A program made the translations under genes and the position numbers. Below, piece after piece: positions 19,365-32,529 of a stretch of 64,000 bases of DNA. The stretch's first letter is position 1. Each line of letters begins with the position of its first letter. The DNA comes from Bactericera cockerelli (Eukaryota > Arthropoda > Insecta > Hemiptera > Triozidae): positions 26,701,732 to 26,765,731 of the forward strand of contig CM044963.1 of assembly GCA_024516035.1 (NCBI GenBank). The letters run 5' to 3'. The notes below the pieces were generated by a model. It worked only from the letters and a program-made list of their open reading frames with translations. It had not been told where the DNA came from and did not search any database.

Positions 19365-20930
19365 TGTCTTGTGTAGCGCGCTCTCAAGTAGCTATCTCTT
19401 CTCTCGGTGAAGTGTGATGATTGGCGTAGCTTGTCTCGAACAATAGTGCAACGACACATAGTGACATGGTGTCGAAGTTTGAGCATTGGCATAGCTTGTC
19501 TCGAACAATATTGCAACGATAGAGTGACATGGTGTCGAAGTTTGAGCATTGGCGTAGCTTGTCTCGAACAATAGTGCAACGACATAGTGACATGGTGTCG
19601 AAGTTTGAGAATTGGCATAGCTTGTCTCGAACAATATTGCAACGATAGAGTGACATGGTGTCGAAGTTTGAGAATTGGCATAGCTTGTCTTGGAACAACA
19701 TTGCCACTTATTGTCAGGCCTAATGACGTGGTACTGTGTATTAGCTGTCTGGTGAAGTGTCCTGATTTCTGGCGTAGCTCTTCGCTTCAATCGCAACTTA
19801 CTGTCTGGCGTCAAGTCTACTATTCCCGAGTAGTGTCACATTATTGGTCGTGGCCACACACTCATTTTACTGCGGTGAACTATTACTAAATAGTATCGGA
19901 AGAATTGAAAATGTTATCAACTGAACAGTTGGTATAAGACGAAAAAGACTTGAAAACAATATTATCTCTTTAATTGAAGGCAGTTCTTCATTTTATCTCA
20001 AAGCACATCAAAAGTTGACTTAAAGGATCATTAACAAGAACTCGACGGATAAGTCTTTTGATGGTCTTCAAAAAACAGTTTTATTTCTAGAATTTCTAGT
20101 AACTAAGATTGAAAAACAATATCTCTATATTGTCCTCTTGTGGTTTAAGTGTACTTGTTTTTCGAAGTAATTCTATCTGAAACGTTTATTTACTGTCGTT
20201 TCATTTGGAAATTAAAGGTGTCTTGATTTTATCCACTCTCTTAATGAGCCTCCAAGAGAAGAGAGGAACAAGGAGCCCTCCAAGTTCCTGAAATTCTTCA
20301 CTTCAAACGCTTATCTGTCATTTTATTGGAAAATTTCTTGCTTTCGTTCATCCATTAAGTGAGCCGTTAGCCAAAAAAGACTTCCGTAAATCCATGAAAT
20401 TCTTCACGTCAAACATCTGTCCAATATTCGTCTTCGACAAAAGAACATTTCCTCGTCTGTCCAATATTCGTCCACAAGAAAACATTTTTCTTTGTTGTGC
20501 TTCAAGAGCGAAAGATACGTAAATAACCTGAGAGTTTGAATGTGTGTAATAGAAGTGAATTCCATACTCGAAACATTTCAATAGGATGCGATCTAAAAGA
20601 GATATGAGGAAAACTGATCACAGATGAATGAAGTAGGAGATTTTTTGGAAAATTCATTAAAAGCGACACGTTAGAGAAACATGCTGCTCAGACAATAGTA
20701 ATGAAGGCTGGAAGATGTATAAGTTTTTGTGTAGCAGACAATTCAGCAACTATTTCAACAATAATAACAACAACAACAACAACAACAATAACTTTTAACA
20801 AACAATAGGGAAAGGATGATTTTCAATGGATCCAGTTTGGAGTGTCTATATAAGACAAAACAACAGGAAGCTTCATTTAGAAGCTTGCTTTTGTGAAATA
20901 GTAAATGAGTCTTGAAAATTTACTAGTTTG
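19365..20930 (+). other. Probable LENG8 3' UTR and downstream flank
   Basis: No protein-like ORF is seen. It starts with moderately GC-rich sequence, contains a 63-bp tandem array (19414-19700), and becomes AT-rich. A CAA microsatellite lies at about 20767-20790. The poly(A) site could not be fixed. Confidence 0.5.
19414..19700 (+). repeat. 63-bp tandem array in the 3' UTR
   Basis: Five units contain GGCRTAGCTTGTCTCGAAC, GTGACATGGTGTCGAAG and TTTGAGMATT, starting near 19423, 19489, 19551, 19614 and 19677. A decayed sixth lies near 19771. Adjacent units alternate small variants, suggesting duplication in pairs. Confidence 0.9.
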
Positions 20931-21830
20931 GGTCCAACAGAAAATTGATTATTTTTATTCTGATCTATTGAATTCGATACTCTGATATTATATTAAATTT
21001 AAGAATGGAATTCAATAATTGAGGATGGAAGAATTGATCAAGGATGTATGTAATTCAACTAGTGAAAATAGATGAAATTCAAGAAGTGATGAAGAATGCT
21101 TTTCAAGATAAAATCATGGCTGCTTTAAGAATTGATCAAGTATTTATGTAATTTAGTTATTGATTATAGATGAAATTCAAGAAGTGATGAAGAATACTTT
21201 TCAAGATAAAATCATGGCTGCTATTTAAGAAATGATCATGTGTAATTCAAGAAAGTAAGTACTTAAAATGGATGGAATTCAAGAATTAATCATTAAAGTA
21301 ATTCTAGAATCAAGCAAGGCTGCTATACAAGAATAAATAATTAATGTAATACTAGAATTTACGAAGTGAAAAATGATGGAACTATTTTGATTGTTCATAA
21401 TGGATGGAATTCAAAAATGAATCAAGTCTGTCTTTCAATAATTGAATTTAAGAATTCATTAAAGATTCTTTTCAAAAATTTAACAAAAATGACCAAGACT
21501 GCTACTCAAAAATTTCTTAAGAATGTACCTAACTCGATTATTCATCATAGACGAAATTCAACAATTAATTGAATTAAGGCTGATTTTCAAGAGTGTAAAC
21601 CATTGATTATGGATGAAATTCAAGAATTGATGAGAAATACTTTTCAAGAATTTATGATGTTTCAAGAATTATCCAAGGCTGCAAGAATTGGTCAAGGATG
21701 TATCAAAAAAAATTTCTGATCATGGATGAAATATAAGAATTTACCAAAGCCAAACGTAAAGAATGACGAAGAAACATTTTTCATGAAATGACGATGAAAT
21801 GATTCAAGAGTGCTAGCTAATAATGTTTTT
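20930..21830. repeat. Degenerate GAAATTCAAGAA-rich tandem repeats
   Basis: Several loosely spaced copies contain GATGAAATTCAAGAAGTGAT, ACTTTTCAAGATAAAATCAT and AAGAATTGATCAAGGATGT. The clearest pair starts near 21070 and 21170. This looks like an old array; no coding frame persists. Confidence 0.6.
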
Positions 21831-24800
21831 TGGACTTGAGTTGGTGAATTGAGGTTTTTCAATGAGATCTTCATAAACAAAGTCGTGTCAGCGAAACATA
21901 TTCAACAAAGATTTTAAAGAAGAAAAAAACAAGAAATGAACTAAACTCTCTAGCCTTACCACTCATTTGAAGAAAAATAGATATAATTTAAAGAAAGCCT
22001 TCATTTGTGATTTCAAATATCAAGATGGATTTTAAGAACAATCAACAGATAACTTCAGAACCTATTTTAACCCTATTCTTATTTCAAGTTTGAGCACACG
22101 TGGGTGTTTTGACATGTTAAATCACAACCTTTTTTTAAATGTTTGTTCCTGTTATTTCTTAACCAAACCAGAAATCATTATCTAAGATACATATATTCGG
22201 GAGAAACCCTAAAGAATTGAATGAGAAATAGCTTTTCAAAACTTAAAATTAGCTTTGTAATAAAACATTGGCAGTTAAAACGACTTTTACTGTAGAAATC
22301 AGTTGGAAATTTTTTGTAGAATTTAAGATCAAGATGGACTCGTTAAACTTGAATCGAATTTGCAAGTTTTGGAAGAAATTAATTAAAAGAAGAAGAAAAG
22401 AAAATCACAATTTGGAAGGAACATATGACGCCAAGAGAAAGGGACAGTATTTTACTATAGAATTGTTTCTCAAACAATATCAATTCCTCGCCATTCACTC
22501 TCAGGTTATAGCTTCAGGAGAAAATAATCCCAAGATCTACAACCAATGCTCAATGTGACTTTCATTGTAAGATACCAAGTTATGTTGCACTCTTTTTTTT
22601 TACTTTTTTTTTCAACCAACATCAAGTTCAGAATTAGTTTCTTTATACAAAACAAATTCCCGTAGGTATTGCTGTCAAAGATTTCTGACTCCAAATCTTT
22701 TCCCTTCAAGGTATATTGCTCTGTCATAGTTTCTGTAACAATCTTTTCCTCTAGGATTATGGGTGTCGTGTCTTCGTTATCTTTTTCTTTGTATAATTGA
22801 GATTTAGTTTCCCGAATGAACACATTTCTTAGGACCTAAGAACTTAAAAACACTTATGAATTTCTGAACGGTTAAAAAAAATCAAAGAATTATTTCGTGA
22901 ACAACTGTCGGACAACACATTTGGTACTTAAAAAACTCTTTTCCAACACATTTTTAGGATTGTTTCTTAGAATGTATGATTATTTTTTCATTTGATATCA
23001 TCATCTTACTAGGAATGATCACGAAATTACTTTTCACTACTTTTTTGTAGGGATTGGTATCTTATAAATCAAAAAGAACTCTCCTTTGAACTATCTAAAA
23101 AGATTGTGATTCTCTACAATGTTGTAACTTCAATGTTGTTTAGTTCTCTGATAGAATTTTTGTGTTGTCATTTAATATGCTTCTGACGTACTATAGACAC
23201 ATAGGGATTCATTATTTGGTGTCTTTATACCTTCTTGGAAGTTCAAGCTACATTTATTGATTGTCTTACTCATTTGGTCTGGTCGATGAAGTTTCAGCAC
23301 AGTTATTTCTTTTCAGCTGTTCCCGTTGCAGAACATCTCTAGCTGCTTTCAATGTCTCACCTTATTTCTCACTAATATGTAAATTTCTAACCCAAACCTT
23401 TCAGCACCAGCCCCTTAAGTCTTGTAGATGTCATGTATCCATGAGACTTTCAACCTCCTTAAGTCCCTTGTACAATATGTGAATTTCTGGAGATGATAGT
23501 TGGCGCAGTCTCAATAAAAAATCAACAAACAAGAAAATCTGCTGTGACTTCTAATTATAATGCTGGTGTTATGAAAATCAACTCAATCTCAATGGTTTGG
23601 ATTAGAACCGTTTGAGCCAATCTTTGCTCGAATGGTTTTCAACAATGGCTGATGGTGTGAACAAATCAAGTTGGCGAGGAAATAAAAGTTATTCAGATGG
23701 CGTACAGATGTTCAAGATGGAATGGAAGATCAATGGTTATACAAAGCTTACGGGGTTGATGTAGTTTATTGAAGAAGTGAGACAATGCTTTGGATTTAAA
23801 GAAGAGATAAAAAAAACGACAGTAACAATTATATTGGAAAGAGAAATGATATTCAGTTATCATATATTGTCAAATGGATAAAATAGATTGATGAAAGATT
23901 GAAAATTAAGTGAATTAAAAATATACCTTACAATAGAAAGAAGGAATCGATCCAAGTGCTGCTACAAATATGGAAAAATAAAATCAGAGAAGCAATTTTA
24001 GAAAAAATATTGAAAGGGTGTAAAAATAATTTTAGAATTTCAGTTCCAAATATTCAGCAATAAACTGACCAATAGAAGAACGTATTTACCAGTGCTAGAA
24101 TTGCACATACCAATTGGCGTGGATGGAAATAATATAGGGGAAAGTATGTATTATGTGAAAAAGAGAAGGTGATTATAAAACAAATTGAAAAACAAAAACA
24201 AAAATAATGATGCATACGGTGTGAAAATAAATGGCATTGTCTCCTGGAAATAATATGATCTCCTCAATAAAAGTACAATGAATCAAAGAAACTGATATTT
24301 CTTTTACCATTATTAGGAAAAAAAGATTGCATTATTCAGTGAAATCTTTATATTGGGATTCAAGATACAGATGTCGAGTGTTAAAAATTAAATATTTTGT
24401 GTACAAGAACATTTTTTTACTACATATTAATTTGAAATCGCTGAGTAATCAAGTTAAGCAATTATTGTCCTTGTTTTTTTCTCTCGTGTTTTTGTTATTT
24501 CTATTGAAAAAAAGAAGAAAAATGTTGTTTCTAAATAAATAAGTAAACACACTTTCAATATTTACCGTTACTATCTCTTTATTATTTCTTAATATTTGCC
24601 CTTATATTAAAAGTCAGTTTTTTTCTCTAAACACACCTAAATGTAATATTTTAATGCTCGTAATAATTTATCGTGTGAACACTTAACAATATCAATGTCT
24701 TGGTCTAACACTTTCAAATTAGACCAAGACTATGTGATCTAGAACTGGAACCTTTTGTAACAAGGATTGTTCTCTAGACAAACATTTTGGACATTTGAAG

Positions 24801-25670
24801 AAAAGATCAAGTTTGAAGTTTCCTTCAATGTGGTGGCAGAAGGACCTCCCTATGGGTGGTTTTCAACAGGACTAAAGTGGCTGATTGAAACCATGGAGTC
24901 AACTCTACGTGGAGGAAGCAGATGTGGAACTGCATGTTGCGCCTTCACAAACTGTTCGGTGCCCCTGCAACACTCATGGTCAGATCTCTGGACGTAACTC
25001 CTAGACTTGTGCTCAGAGAAAGCACTCATATGTCCTTTTTTTACATCAGAAAGATAAAGTGCTGTAAGTACTGTTCAATTTTAAATTTTAGGGATCATTA
25101 AAATGTGAGCCATTCAGATTCAAATGGGTTTCCAAAATGGGTTCTGAAACTAATGTTATATCAGTTCCATAATAATACATTTTAATGCAAATTTTCATTT
25201 AGTAGGCTGTACTGATTATTCTAACGATGGTTTCTTACAGGAATTTCAAAGTCATATTTATAAACAGAGAATTTCGTCTGAGCAAAGTCTCAAGCAAGGT
25301 ATTAGCCAATAATATTAAAGGAAATCATGCTTGAAACAATGCTCAGACGACGTTTTTTGTTCATAAATACGACTGTAATTCTCGTTTGATAATTATTTCT
25401 TTCTGTAGTGGAATCCCAACTGAAGTCCACATGACATTTTACAATGGAACTTCAATTTTACCAAAATATGCATCTTTACTCTATTTGTGGAAAGCTTGCA
25501 ATTTTTAGTTTTCACATGTTGAAGATCTAGCTAGGGGACTATAAACAGAGAGGAGAAAGATAGGGGCTCACATCACATGATTATTAAGAATAGGATTTGT
25601 ATTTTCCTTATCCAGTATCAAATAAGTAATCAAGTAATTTTGATAGACACTTCCAAGTGCCAAAGCATGC
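21831..25670. other. AT-rich intergenic DNA, no gene recognised
   Basis: Short ORFs occur (for example 22268-22558 and 24767-24997) but none shows a recognisable domain, exon context or sustained coding composition. Confidence 0.5.
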
Positions 25671-25674
25671 TTTA

Positions 25675-25842
25675 GGCTCGAATTATGAAATAGGATTAGG
25701 CTTACTAATCCTACACAACACACATTTAAAATGGTCTGGTGGGATATTCAACCAATCACAGCACATTTGTAATAGCTGTTAAAATAATCGTGGCTTGGAT
25801 TAACCAATCCTAGATATTTAATCCTGTTTCATGATTTAGCCC
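25675..25842. mobile_element. Harbinger-like MITE with TTA target duplication
   Basis: The left end GGCTCGAATTATGAAATAGG pairs imperfectly with the right end, whose reverse complement starts GGGCTAAATCATGAAACAGG. TTA flanks both ends. There is no ORF. Confidence 0.6.
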
Positions 25843-26139
25843 TTAGGGTCTCCACAGCCTTTATACAAGGTTTCTGCCTTTGAAAGTATCTATCTGCTCA
25901 AAGTCATTGTCTTCTTACTTTCTATTATCTTTAACTTATAGAAAGTATTATTATTCTATTACCCATGAGGTATATGAAGTGTTTTTTTACTAACCTATAG
26001 GTAATGTATGGAAAGTATTATTCAAATAATTACTTTTAAGGTTGTAAGAAATTATTAATTCTATTACCTAATCTAATGTGTAGAAAGTATTTTTCTACTA
26101 CCTTTAAGGCATAGATTTCTTCGCACTTATTTAAAAGAG

Positions 26140-26275
26140 GCCTAACATGACAAAGGCTGAGTTCAAATCCTGGCTGGAATGAAAAATTCTGACCAGCTTT
26201 TCTGCTTCCAGAATGGCATGGATGTAAAGTTTAAGTGTCCTGAAGTAATGGGAAAGCGGTCCCAGGTAACAAACT
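26140..26275 (+). repeat. SINE fragment, GTTCAAATCCTGGCTGG head
   Basis: It contains GAGTTCAAATCCTGGCTGG (a B-box-like core), AAAATTCTGACC, AGAATGGCATGGATGTAAAG and CCTGAAGTAATGGGAAAGCG, matching the copy at 45750-45920. Confidence 0.6.
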
Positions 26276-26339
26276 ACCTAAAAAAACAACCTGAAGTTAA
26301 GGAGCTCTGGTTCAATTCAAGGTTGTATGTTTTTTAACA

Positions 26340-27600
26340 CTTTTTTTTTTTAAAACAAAGCAAACACTCGTAAACAAATTCTACATTTTTTTCCGATTTG
26401 AAAATTTATCAAATTCTGTTCATAATATTATATTCATTATTTTTAATATTACAAAAATATTATTTAAATTATTTGACCTGAATCCTTTATATTAAAAAAA
26501 ATTGGCTAATTTCATGAATACATAATATTTAATCTTTATACATATCATTGTAAAAATTGTTAAATAAAATGAAAAAAGAAGTTTGCATAGCTTTTGTACA
26601 AAAAATATTTAAGTTTTTACTGAAACTGAACCCCTTACATGGTCATATCAATTCGAGGGTTTCATTTTTGCTTTTGTAAGTGAGGTAATTTTATTGTTGT
26701 TGTGTATTATAGGTTTTGTTGTTTTACCATTTTGTGTACAGTTTTAATTTTGTAATAAATTTGTTGTCAATAATAAGTTAATAATAAGATTCATGCCTTA
26801 TTAAATATTTATATAATTTCATATCTGTATTGTTTATTGTATTTCAAACTATCTACCTTTTTCTAACCAAAATGGCTGCTCTAGGGAAATTTGTTGTTTC
26901 TTTCAAACTAAAAGTAGACTTTATGTCGTAGGCTAGACCATAAAATGATTCGTTTGTGCTTGGTTGTACTATAACTCTAGAACCAATTGTCAAAATTTTG
27001 CATTGTTAATACCAAGTACAGTCTCAATGAGGTCAAGTATTGTTCAAACTTGCTTTTTTTTCAAAGTTGAGTTTTTAACTGAGATTTTTATATCAAATCA
27101 CAAAAGTCTGATTGAGCTGAAATTTAGTATTGTTCCTATTGGCAGTGTATAACAGATTTCAAGTTTATCAAAAGATGAGCTATTTCACACTGGCCATCAC
27201 AATAGATATCTTAAATGAGAATTCTTTGAAATGAACCTTTTTCCATTTCAACCTGCTGCAAATAAATTTTCTGGTTCCCGCGAATAACAGGACAATAAGA
27301 GATTAAAAAAAAAAAAATTCAAAAGTCTCCCAGAATAGCAAAAGAAGTGTCCCAATTGAAAAGGATTTGTTTGACCTGTTTTTCATTGTTATTATTCTTC
27401 GCAAATGAGAAAAATGGGTATTTTTCTTTCACCAATCTCGGCCATGCCTTGATGAACGCATCGCGCCGAAACGAGGCTAGTAATGTATGAAAGATAATGT
27501 GTATTATTTTACCTTTATATTAATCTGGTTTAGTATAGATAATGTTAGCATATTACTGATGGAATTGGAATTTTTTGGCATGACAAACACGGAAGTACAG
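26340..27600. other. AT-rich intergenic DNA, no gene recognised
   Basis: No domain-bearing ORF, tandem array or clear terminal repeats were seen. Confidence 0.5.
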
Positions 27601-27991
27601 TAAACAATGCCTTTTCTATCCAAGATGGCGTCGAAAAGATTGCGTAAGCTTCACACTAATGCAATATTCTCTTGATTTTAACCTACATGAGTTACGATTT
27701 GTCCACTTGTGCTGCCACATTGGCGGAGAGAAATCAAAGCTTCAACAGTTTTACCGGTTTCGGTATTCCGCGCGAAATTTCAAAAATAGAATATTTGTAA
27801 TTTTAAATATTTCGAACTACCTAGGTAATTATATTCTTTTTATTATTCTGAAAAAATTATAATTCTCTATTCGTACTTTTTTATTTTTAATTTAAAATTA
27901 CTATCTCCCTAGGTATCTGTTTTCGTTTCATGAATGACCTTTTTTATTAGTGTTAACGCTCCGTGTTATATGTTTCAAAATGGTGCTCTCA

Positions 27992-28013
27992 TCTCTAGTC
28001 AGCAAAAAAAGGT
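27992..28013 (+). CDS. Possible first coding exon of a small gene (weak)
   Basis: An ATG in good context (TTTCAAAATGG) opens MVLSSLVSKK and ends in AAAAG|GTAAGC, a strong donor. The phase fits the putative terminal exon at 31515. No homology was recognised, and intermediate exons may exist. Confidence 0.2.
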
Positions 28014-28445
28014 AAGCAATTTTTTAACCAATCAGTGAGTGCATGTCTAGATCAGCTGCACGATTGCTATTTTGAATTTCATTTATAAAATTTGTTATTT
28101 ATGAGGGTTAACTAATGGCAAACTTAGGAATGCTGCTGATTCTAATCAATTATTTAAACTGAAGTTACTATTGCAAAATTATATTCATTCCTGGTATGAA
28201 TTCACAGACCTTTATTACAAAATTTCATAAGAAAAATTCTTTTGATTGGCAAATCAAAACTTGCTGACCGAAAGAGATAATGCTATTAATAAATTACCAC
28301 AGAAGATTTTATTGTGTTTATGTTGAGATCTAGATTTGTGCTTTCAATCATCATGAATACCACTAAGGGTGGGAGGCATAGACTCTGGCATATGGATTAT
28401 TTTATTGTGTTTGTACCTACTGTTTGTTTCTTTATTTTGAGGGTG

Positions 28446-28652
28446 GTTTAACGTCACTTTTGACTGCATTGTCATACCACAATGGGGAATACATCCATTC
28501 ACTGGAAATTCACCAACCAGCTACCCACATTAATCTCACCCAGCATGGTTTGGGCCAGAATGCCAGCATCACAAAGTCTTCACCTTGCTGGATGTTGCTT
28601 AACTAGGGTGATCCTACAAGAACTGGTGTAAATAACGCACCATTGATGCTGG
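28446..28652 (-). repeat. 5S rRNA-derived SINE
   Basis: On the minus strand the head runs GCCAGCATCAATGGTGCGTT, then CACCAGTTCTTGTAGGATCA and CCCTAGTTAAGCAACATCC. This follows the 5S rRNA layout GCC..., GGTTCTCGTCCGATCACCGA, AGTTAAGCA. A tail with CTGGGTGAGATTAATGTGGG follows. Confidence 0.75.
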
Positions 28653-29320
28653 CTTACCTACTGTTTGGTGTTGACATCCAGAATCTGTTCTTTCACATTT
28701 TCAACCATTATTATTATTTTGAGAGAGGAGGTTAATCTTATAGTTTTCAAGACAAACACCAGGGTCATCCTGACATCAATGTACAGTGTGGGGTTTATGT
28801 TCAGTATAGTGAATGTGTTTTTCATTGTGTTAAAAAAGCATATTTTTTGAAGAGCGCAATATGCTACAAAAGCTTGAAAACCACTATTTTAATTGTAACT
28901 TTTAATAGAATCCAAACAAGAAACTCACAAAGAATCTAAAAAACAAATTAAATTTTTATATAAGAAATGGTTTCTATTTATTTAAAGCTAAAATAATTGT
29001 TTGATGAAAAAAAAATCAATATTATGAAGTTAAAAAAATAATTTATTCATGTCAATTACAGGGTGGTCCTATGTTCCTACATTAATTTGAATTATTATTA
29101 TTATTCATCCACAGTATTGTAAATACATAGGTAATTGTTTTTTTTTTCAATATCACTATTTCATCACCCATTATAAACATAGAAATTTTTTGACTAGCAG
29201 TTCCCAATTTCTTTGTCTTCATGACTTTATTTATTCAAATGTCAAGGAACATGTCATATTCACCATTACTTCTTCCTACTTTGTGGATTTACTGGCAGAG
29301 GAATGGCAGATGAAGATAGC

Positions 29321-29600
29321 CCCTTAAACAAAAAGGTGTCTCTGATCTACTAACTCCGATATAGTAGTCTCGGAGATTGATACGAGAGAGTAAAAACAGC
29401 GTGCTCGGAAACATCTTTCTCTGGGAGTGCTGCGGGAATGGATTGAAACTCTCCCGGAGAATGTTTAACCAACTTACTCGGAACCTATCCCGGATCTATT
29501 CCCGAGCTAGTTCGGGACAAGATCCAAACTCGTCCCGAGTACATGTTCTCGGAACCGTCTCGGAACGAGATCCAGTACCCTGTGGCAACACCGGAAATTG
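29321..29600. repeat. CTCGG/CCGAG-rich repeat related to the 35-kb duplication
   Basis: It starts CCCCTTAAACAAAAA, the reverse complement of the end of the 695-bp units at 35306 and 36001. It carries many TCTCGGA, CCCGAG and TTCTCGGAAC words in an otherwise AT-rich region. Confidence 0.55.
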
Positions 29601-30489
29601 AAAGTAAAATTTGCAAAACATTTTCTAAATCGAGTGAATTCTGCAATTTGAATAAATTAATTAGTTTTCCTGAGATAATTAGTAAAACTCAAATACATAA
29701 GAGGTAAAGATATTTTATACAGTATTTTGAGAAACTACCGTCAATGTTATGTGTAATCTCATTCCTAATAAGATAACTTCATAAGTAATTTCACATCAGT
29801 GACTTCTGCTCATCCAAATAAGTGATTTAATAAAACGTGTTTTAAGTAATTTAAGTAATGGTCAATATGTCTGCAAACATAATATCTTTTTAAACATCTA
29901 GCATTTAAAATAATTATCACCAACATAAAGGCTAGAATAGCCGTCTTCAGTTAAAGAACGTGAAGAACTTGGTGCTCAATCAATAGATACTACTACTAAA
30001 ATAATTATGATCTATGGAGGAAATCCACATGATATTTTCCACCTGTTTACATGTATTGTGCATCCAATCCAACATAGCTTCAACCTGAAGATACCTATTC
30101 AAGCTGCCTCCCTCCTCAAACATATTGAACCTGACATGGGATAAGTGAAAGTGACTACAAATTGATGATTTACACAAAATAATTATATCTAACAATTTCT
30201 GATAAAAGTCCAACAAGTTGATTCTTCTAAAGTTCCTACATCATAGTTTTAGGGTATAACTAAAAAGAAATTTTTCTCTACTTTAAAAAGTTTACTGTTC
30301 TAAAGTGTACCAATTTCCATGCATTAATCATAAGTGAGTTTTACACTCCAATTAGTGGGGTAAGCAATATCTAAACAATATCTTACATTTTACATTGTTT
30401 TATAGTCAAACCAGGATATGTATGTGGAAATGCTGGAGATTAACCTGTTCCAGATATTCCACTTAATCAGAATCACACTCTTGACAGGT

Positions 30490-30575
30490 GTCTGACTGGG
30501 GGATTTTAAACAGGGAAAAGACCAGTGTTTTGCTAGACAACTATGAACAGAGAACTGACTAGCTAAAGGCTTTTT
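30490..30575 (-). repeat. Fragment of the CCAGCCAACTTTATTT repeat family
   Basis: It has GTCTGACTGGGGGATTTTAA, ACAGGGAAAAGACCAGTGTT and CTAGACAACTATGAACAGAG, matching one end of the copies at 2990, 14255 and 36575. Confidence 0.5.
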
Positions 30576-30639
30576 AATAGGTTCACATTATTGAAGATTT
30601 GACTATACTGTTCCATAATCAATAGATCCTGTGTTCAAT

Positions 30640-30905
30640 TCACAGTTTTTTTTTCCTTTCAAACAGCAATTCTGTTCCCTTTAAAAATGAGGCATTTCTA
30701 GCCCTTATCAGGCTAAGTGAGGTTAATGTGGGTAGCTGGGACTATTCCCAGTAAATTCAGTATACAACCCCCATTTTTATTTTAAATAAATCTGTTCTCC
30801 GAAGATGTGAGGCTGGTATATCTAGCCCTACTCAGGCTGAGTGAGGTGAATGTGGGTATCTGGTACTGTTCCCATTAAATTCAGAATGAAATTCCCATCC
30901 TCACT
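30640..30905 (+). repeat. tRNA-headed SINE copies with the CTGRGTGAGGTTAATGTGGG tail
   Basis: A B-box-like GTGTTCAATTCACAG is followed by the tail CAGGCTAAGTGAGGTTAATG, GGGTAGCTGGGACTATTCCC. A second tail copy lies at about 30805-30900. Confidence 0.55.
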
Positions 30906-31084
30906 ATCTCAAATCAGGACAGGGGTTTTTCATGAACCAGCTATAACATAAAAAAAAAAAATATTGTAAGTTTAGAAGAAGTATTAAATGTTGCAAATTT
31001 AGACATTTTTTTTACTTGTAATAAGTACATTTTTTACTATAATGTGTTCATTAATTTTAATTTTTAAAACAGTAGCTTGCATTA

Positions 31085-31345
31085 TTCAGGATTTGACTAC
31101 TCCCCGTAATCTAAAGATTTTGGTTCATTTTTGTTGTTGTGAAACAGATAATTCTCCTTCTTTAGAAAATATGAGGCTGACATGTGTATACACAGCCTTT
31201 ATCAGGCTGGGTGAGGTTAATGTGGCTACCTGGTACTATTCCAGTAAATTCAGAATAAAATGGCCCAACCCAGGCTCAGTGAGCTTAATGTGGGTAACAG
31301 GTTTGTGAGTTTCCTGCAAATGAGGGTAAAACCTCGGTCATGATA
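31085..31345 (+). repeat. SINE copy with the shared GTGAGGTTAATGTGG tail
   Basis: The tail words CAGGCTGGGTGAGGTTAATG, TACTATTCCAGTAAATTCAG and CAGGTTTGTGAGTTTCCTGC repeat those of 5S-headed copies. Confidence 0.5.
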
Positions 31346-31514
31346 TGACTATGCAATTGAGGTTAAACCCACTTTAATCAAACAAAAAAAAAAATCTGGA
31401 AGACTGTTCTTTTTTTTATGAATGCCAAATTATAGTCAAAATTCTCTCTGGGTTCTATTTCCTAATTTCATCTTTAATAATCTCAACTTCTGTTCTGGTA
31501 TTCTTTGTCTTCAG

Positions 31515-31985
31515 GCAGCCTGCTGCTGGGCAGGAAGATGGCATTTCAGCACATCTCTCTCTTAATTACCTATATGTATAATAGATTTAGATTAATTAAG
31601 TCCACTTGGCTTAATTTATCTGCTGATTCTATGTATTATATTCTGTTTGTTTCATGTTTTTGTTTGTTACATATTTTTGCTTTTAATTCTTTTACCATGA
31701 AAATGGAAAAATATAAAACTGAAAAACACAAATTGTCTTCTTATTTATTAATGTTAGCATTTCATCAACAGCTTTTCATCATTGTAGAACCAAATTGCCT
31801 TGAAATAGTATATTTTTCATCAAATCCAAATTAATTTTAAAAATTTCCTGTGAAATCACAATTTTCAATTTTTTCCGGGCAATGGCGGTGGTATGAAATT
31901 CAATATGGAGCCCCTTAATTATTAAGTAGGTATTCAATTTCCAAAACCTTGTAAAAATAAGCTTAATAAAATGCTCAGGGGGAGG
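31515..31985 (+). CDS. Possible terminal exon with 3' UTR of the same small gene (weak)
   Basis: The acceptor TTCTTTGTCTTCAG is followed by a frame reading QPAAGQEDGISAHLSLNYLY, one more residue and TAA at about 31579. An AATAAA lies near 31964. The short exon is more GC-rich than its surroundings. Joined to 28013 the phase is AG|G. The function is unknown. Confidence 0.22.
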
Positions 31986-32045
31986 AAATAGTAAGCTTAT
32001 AAAAGTGTTTCTAAAATGTTAAGCCTTGTCAAAATAAGCTTTATA

Positions 32046-32529
32046 CAGGGTGATTCAGAAAAACACCGACAAACTTTGAGGGCTAATAGATCAGATCAAG
32101 ATCTATCATATTACTCCCATGACCCCATACCTATTCGCCACGGTTACGGAGAAAAGGCGGCTTTTGTGTTTTTTTGAAATTGGTCGAGTTAGTCCTAAAA
32201 AATGATTTTTGTATTTTTTTGTGTTCAATTTAGAAATACAATTTTTTTTTCATTGTAAAGATAAGAAAATGTCCTATTTAAAAGTGTACCTACACAGCTT
32301 TTAATTTCAACTTGAACCTGTAATATCATTCAAAACAGTTGGGAAAATGTTTTCGCGCGTCATTTTCGAAAACTTTCAAACGTGATTTGTGCCGAAAAAA
32401 CATGGAAAGTTCGAATCTCCGTGACATTGGAAAAACATGCCTCTTTTGTGATCTTTCACATGCAATCATCAGATTTCAGATACGTCAGTTTTTTACGGAG
32501 ATATTAGCACTTTTATGACGAAAATCGTG
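32046..32529 (+). repeat. Left terminal inverted repeat
   Basis: It runs from CAGGGTGATTCAG to GACGAAAATCGTG and pairs with 33929-34411. Confidence 0.92.

Noticed and set aside
19361..19814. Three overlapping minus-strand ORFs of about 100-140 residues
   Set aside because: They are translations of the 63-bp tandem array. All three frames stay open because the unit length is near a multiple of three.
24767..24997. 76-residue ORF as a gene
   Set aside because: It has no recognisable motif, start context, splice partners or conserved composition.
27430..27490. Possible decayed Helitron end (TCGGCCATGCC ... GAGGCTAGT)
   Set aside because: The hairpin does not pair properly and no matching 5' end was found, so boundaries cannot be supported.
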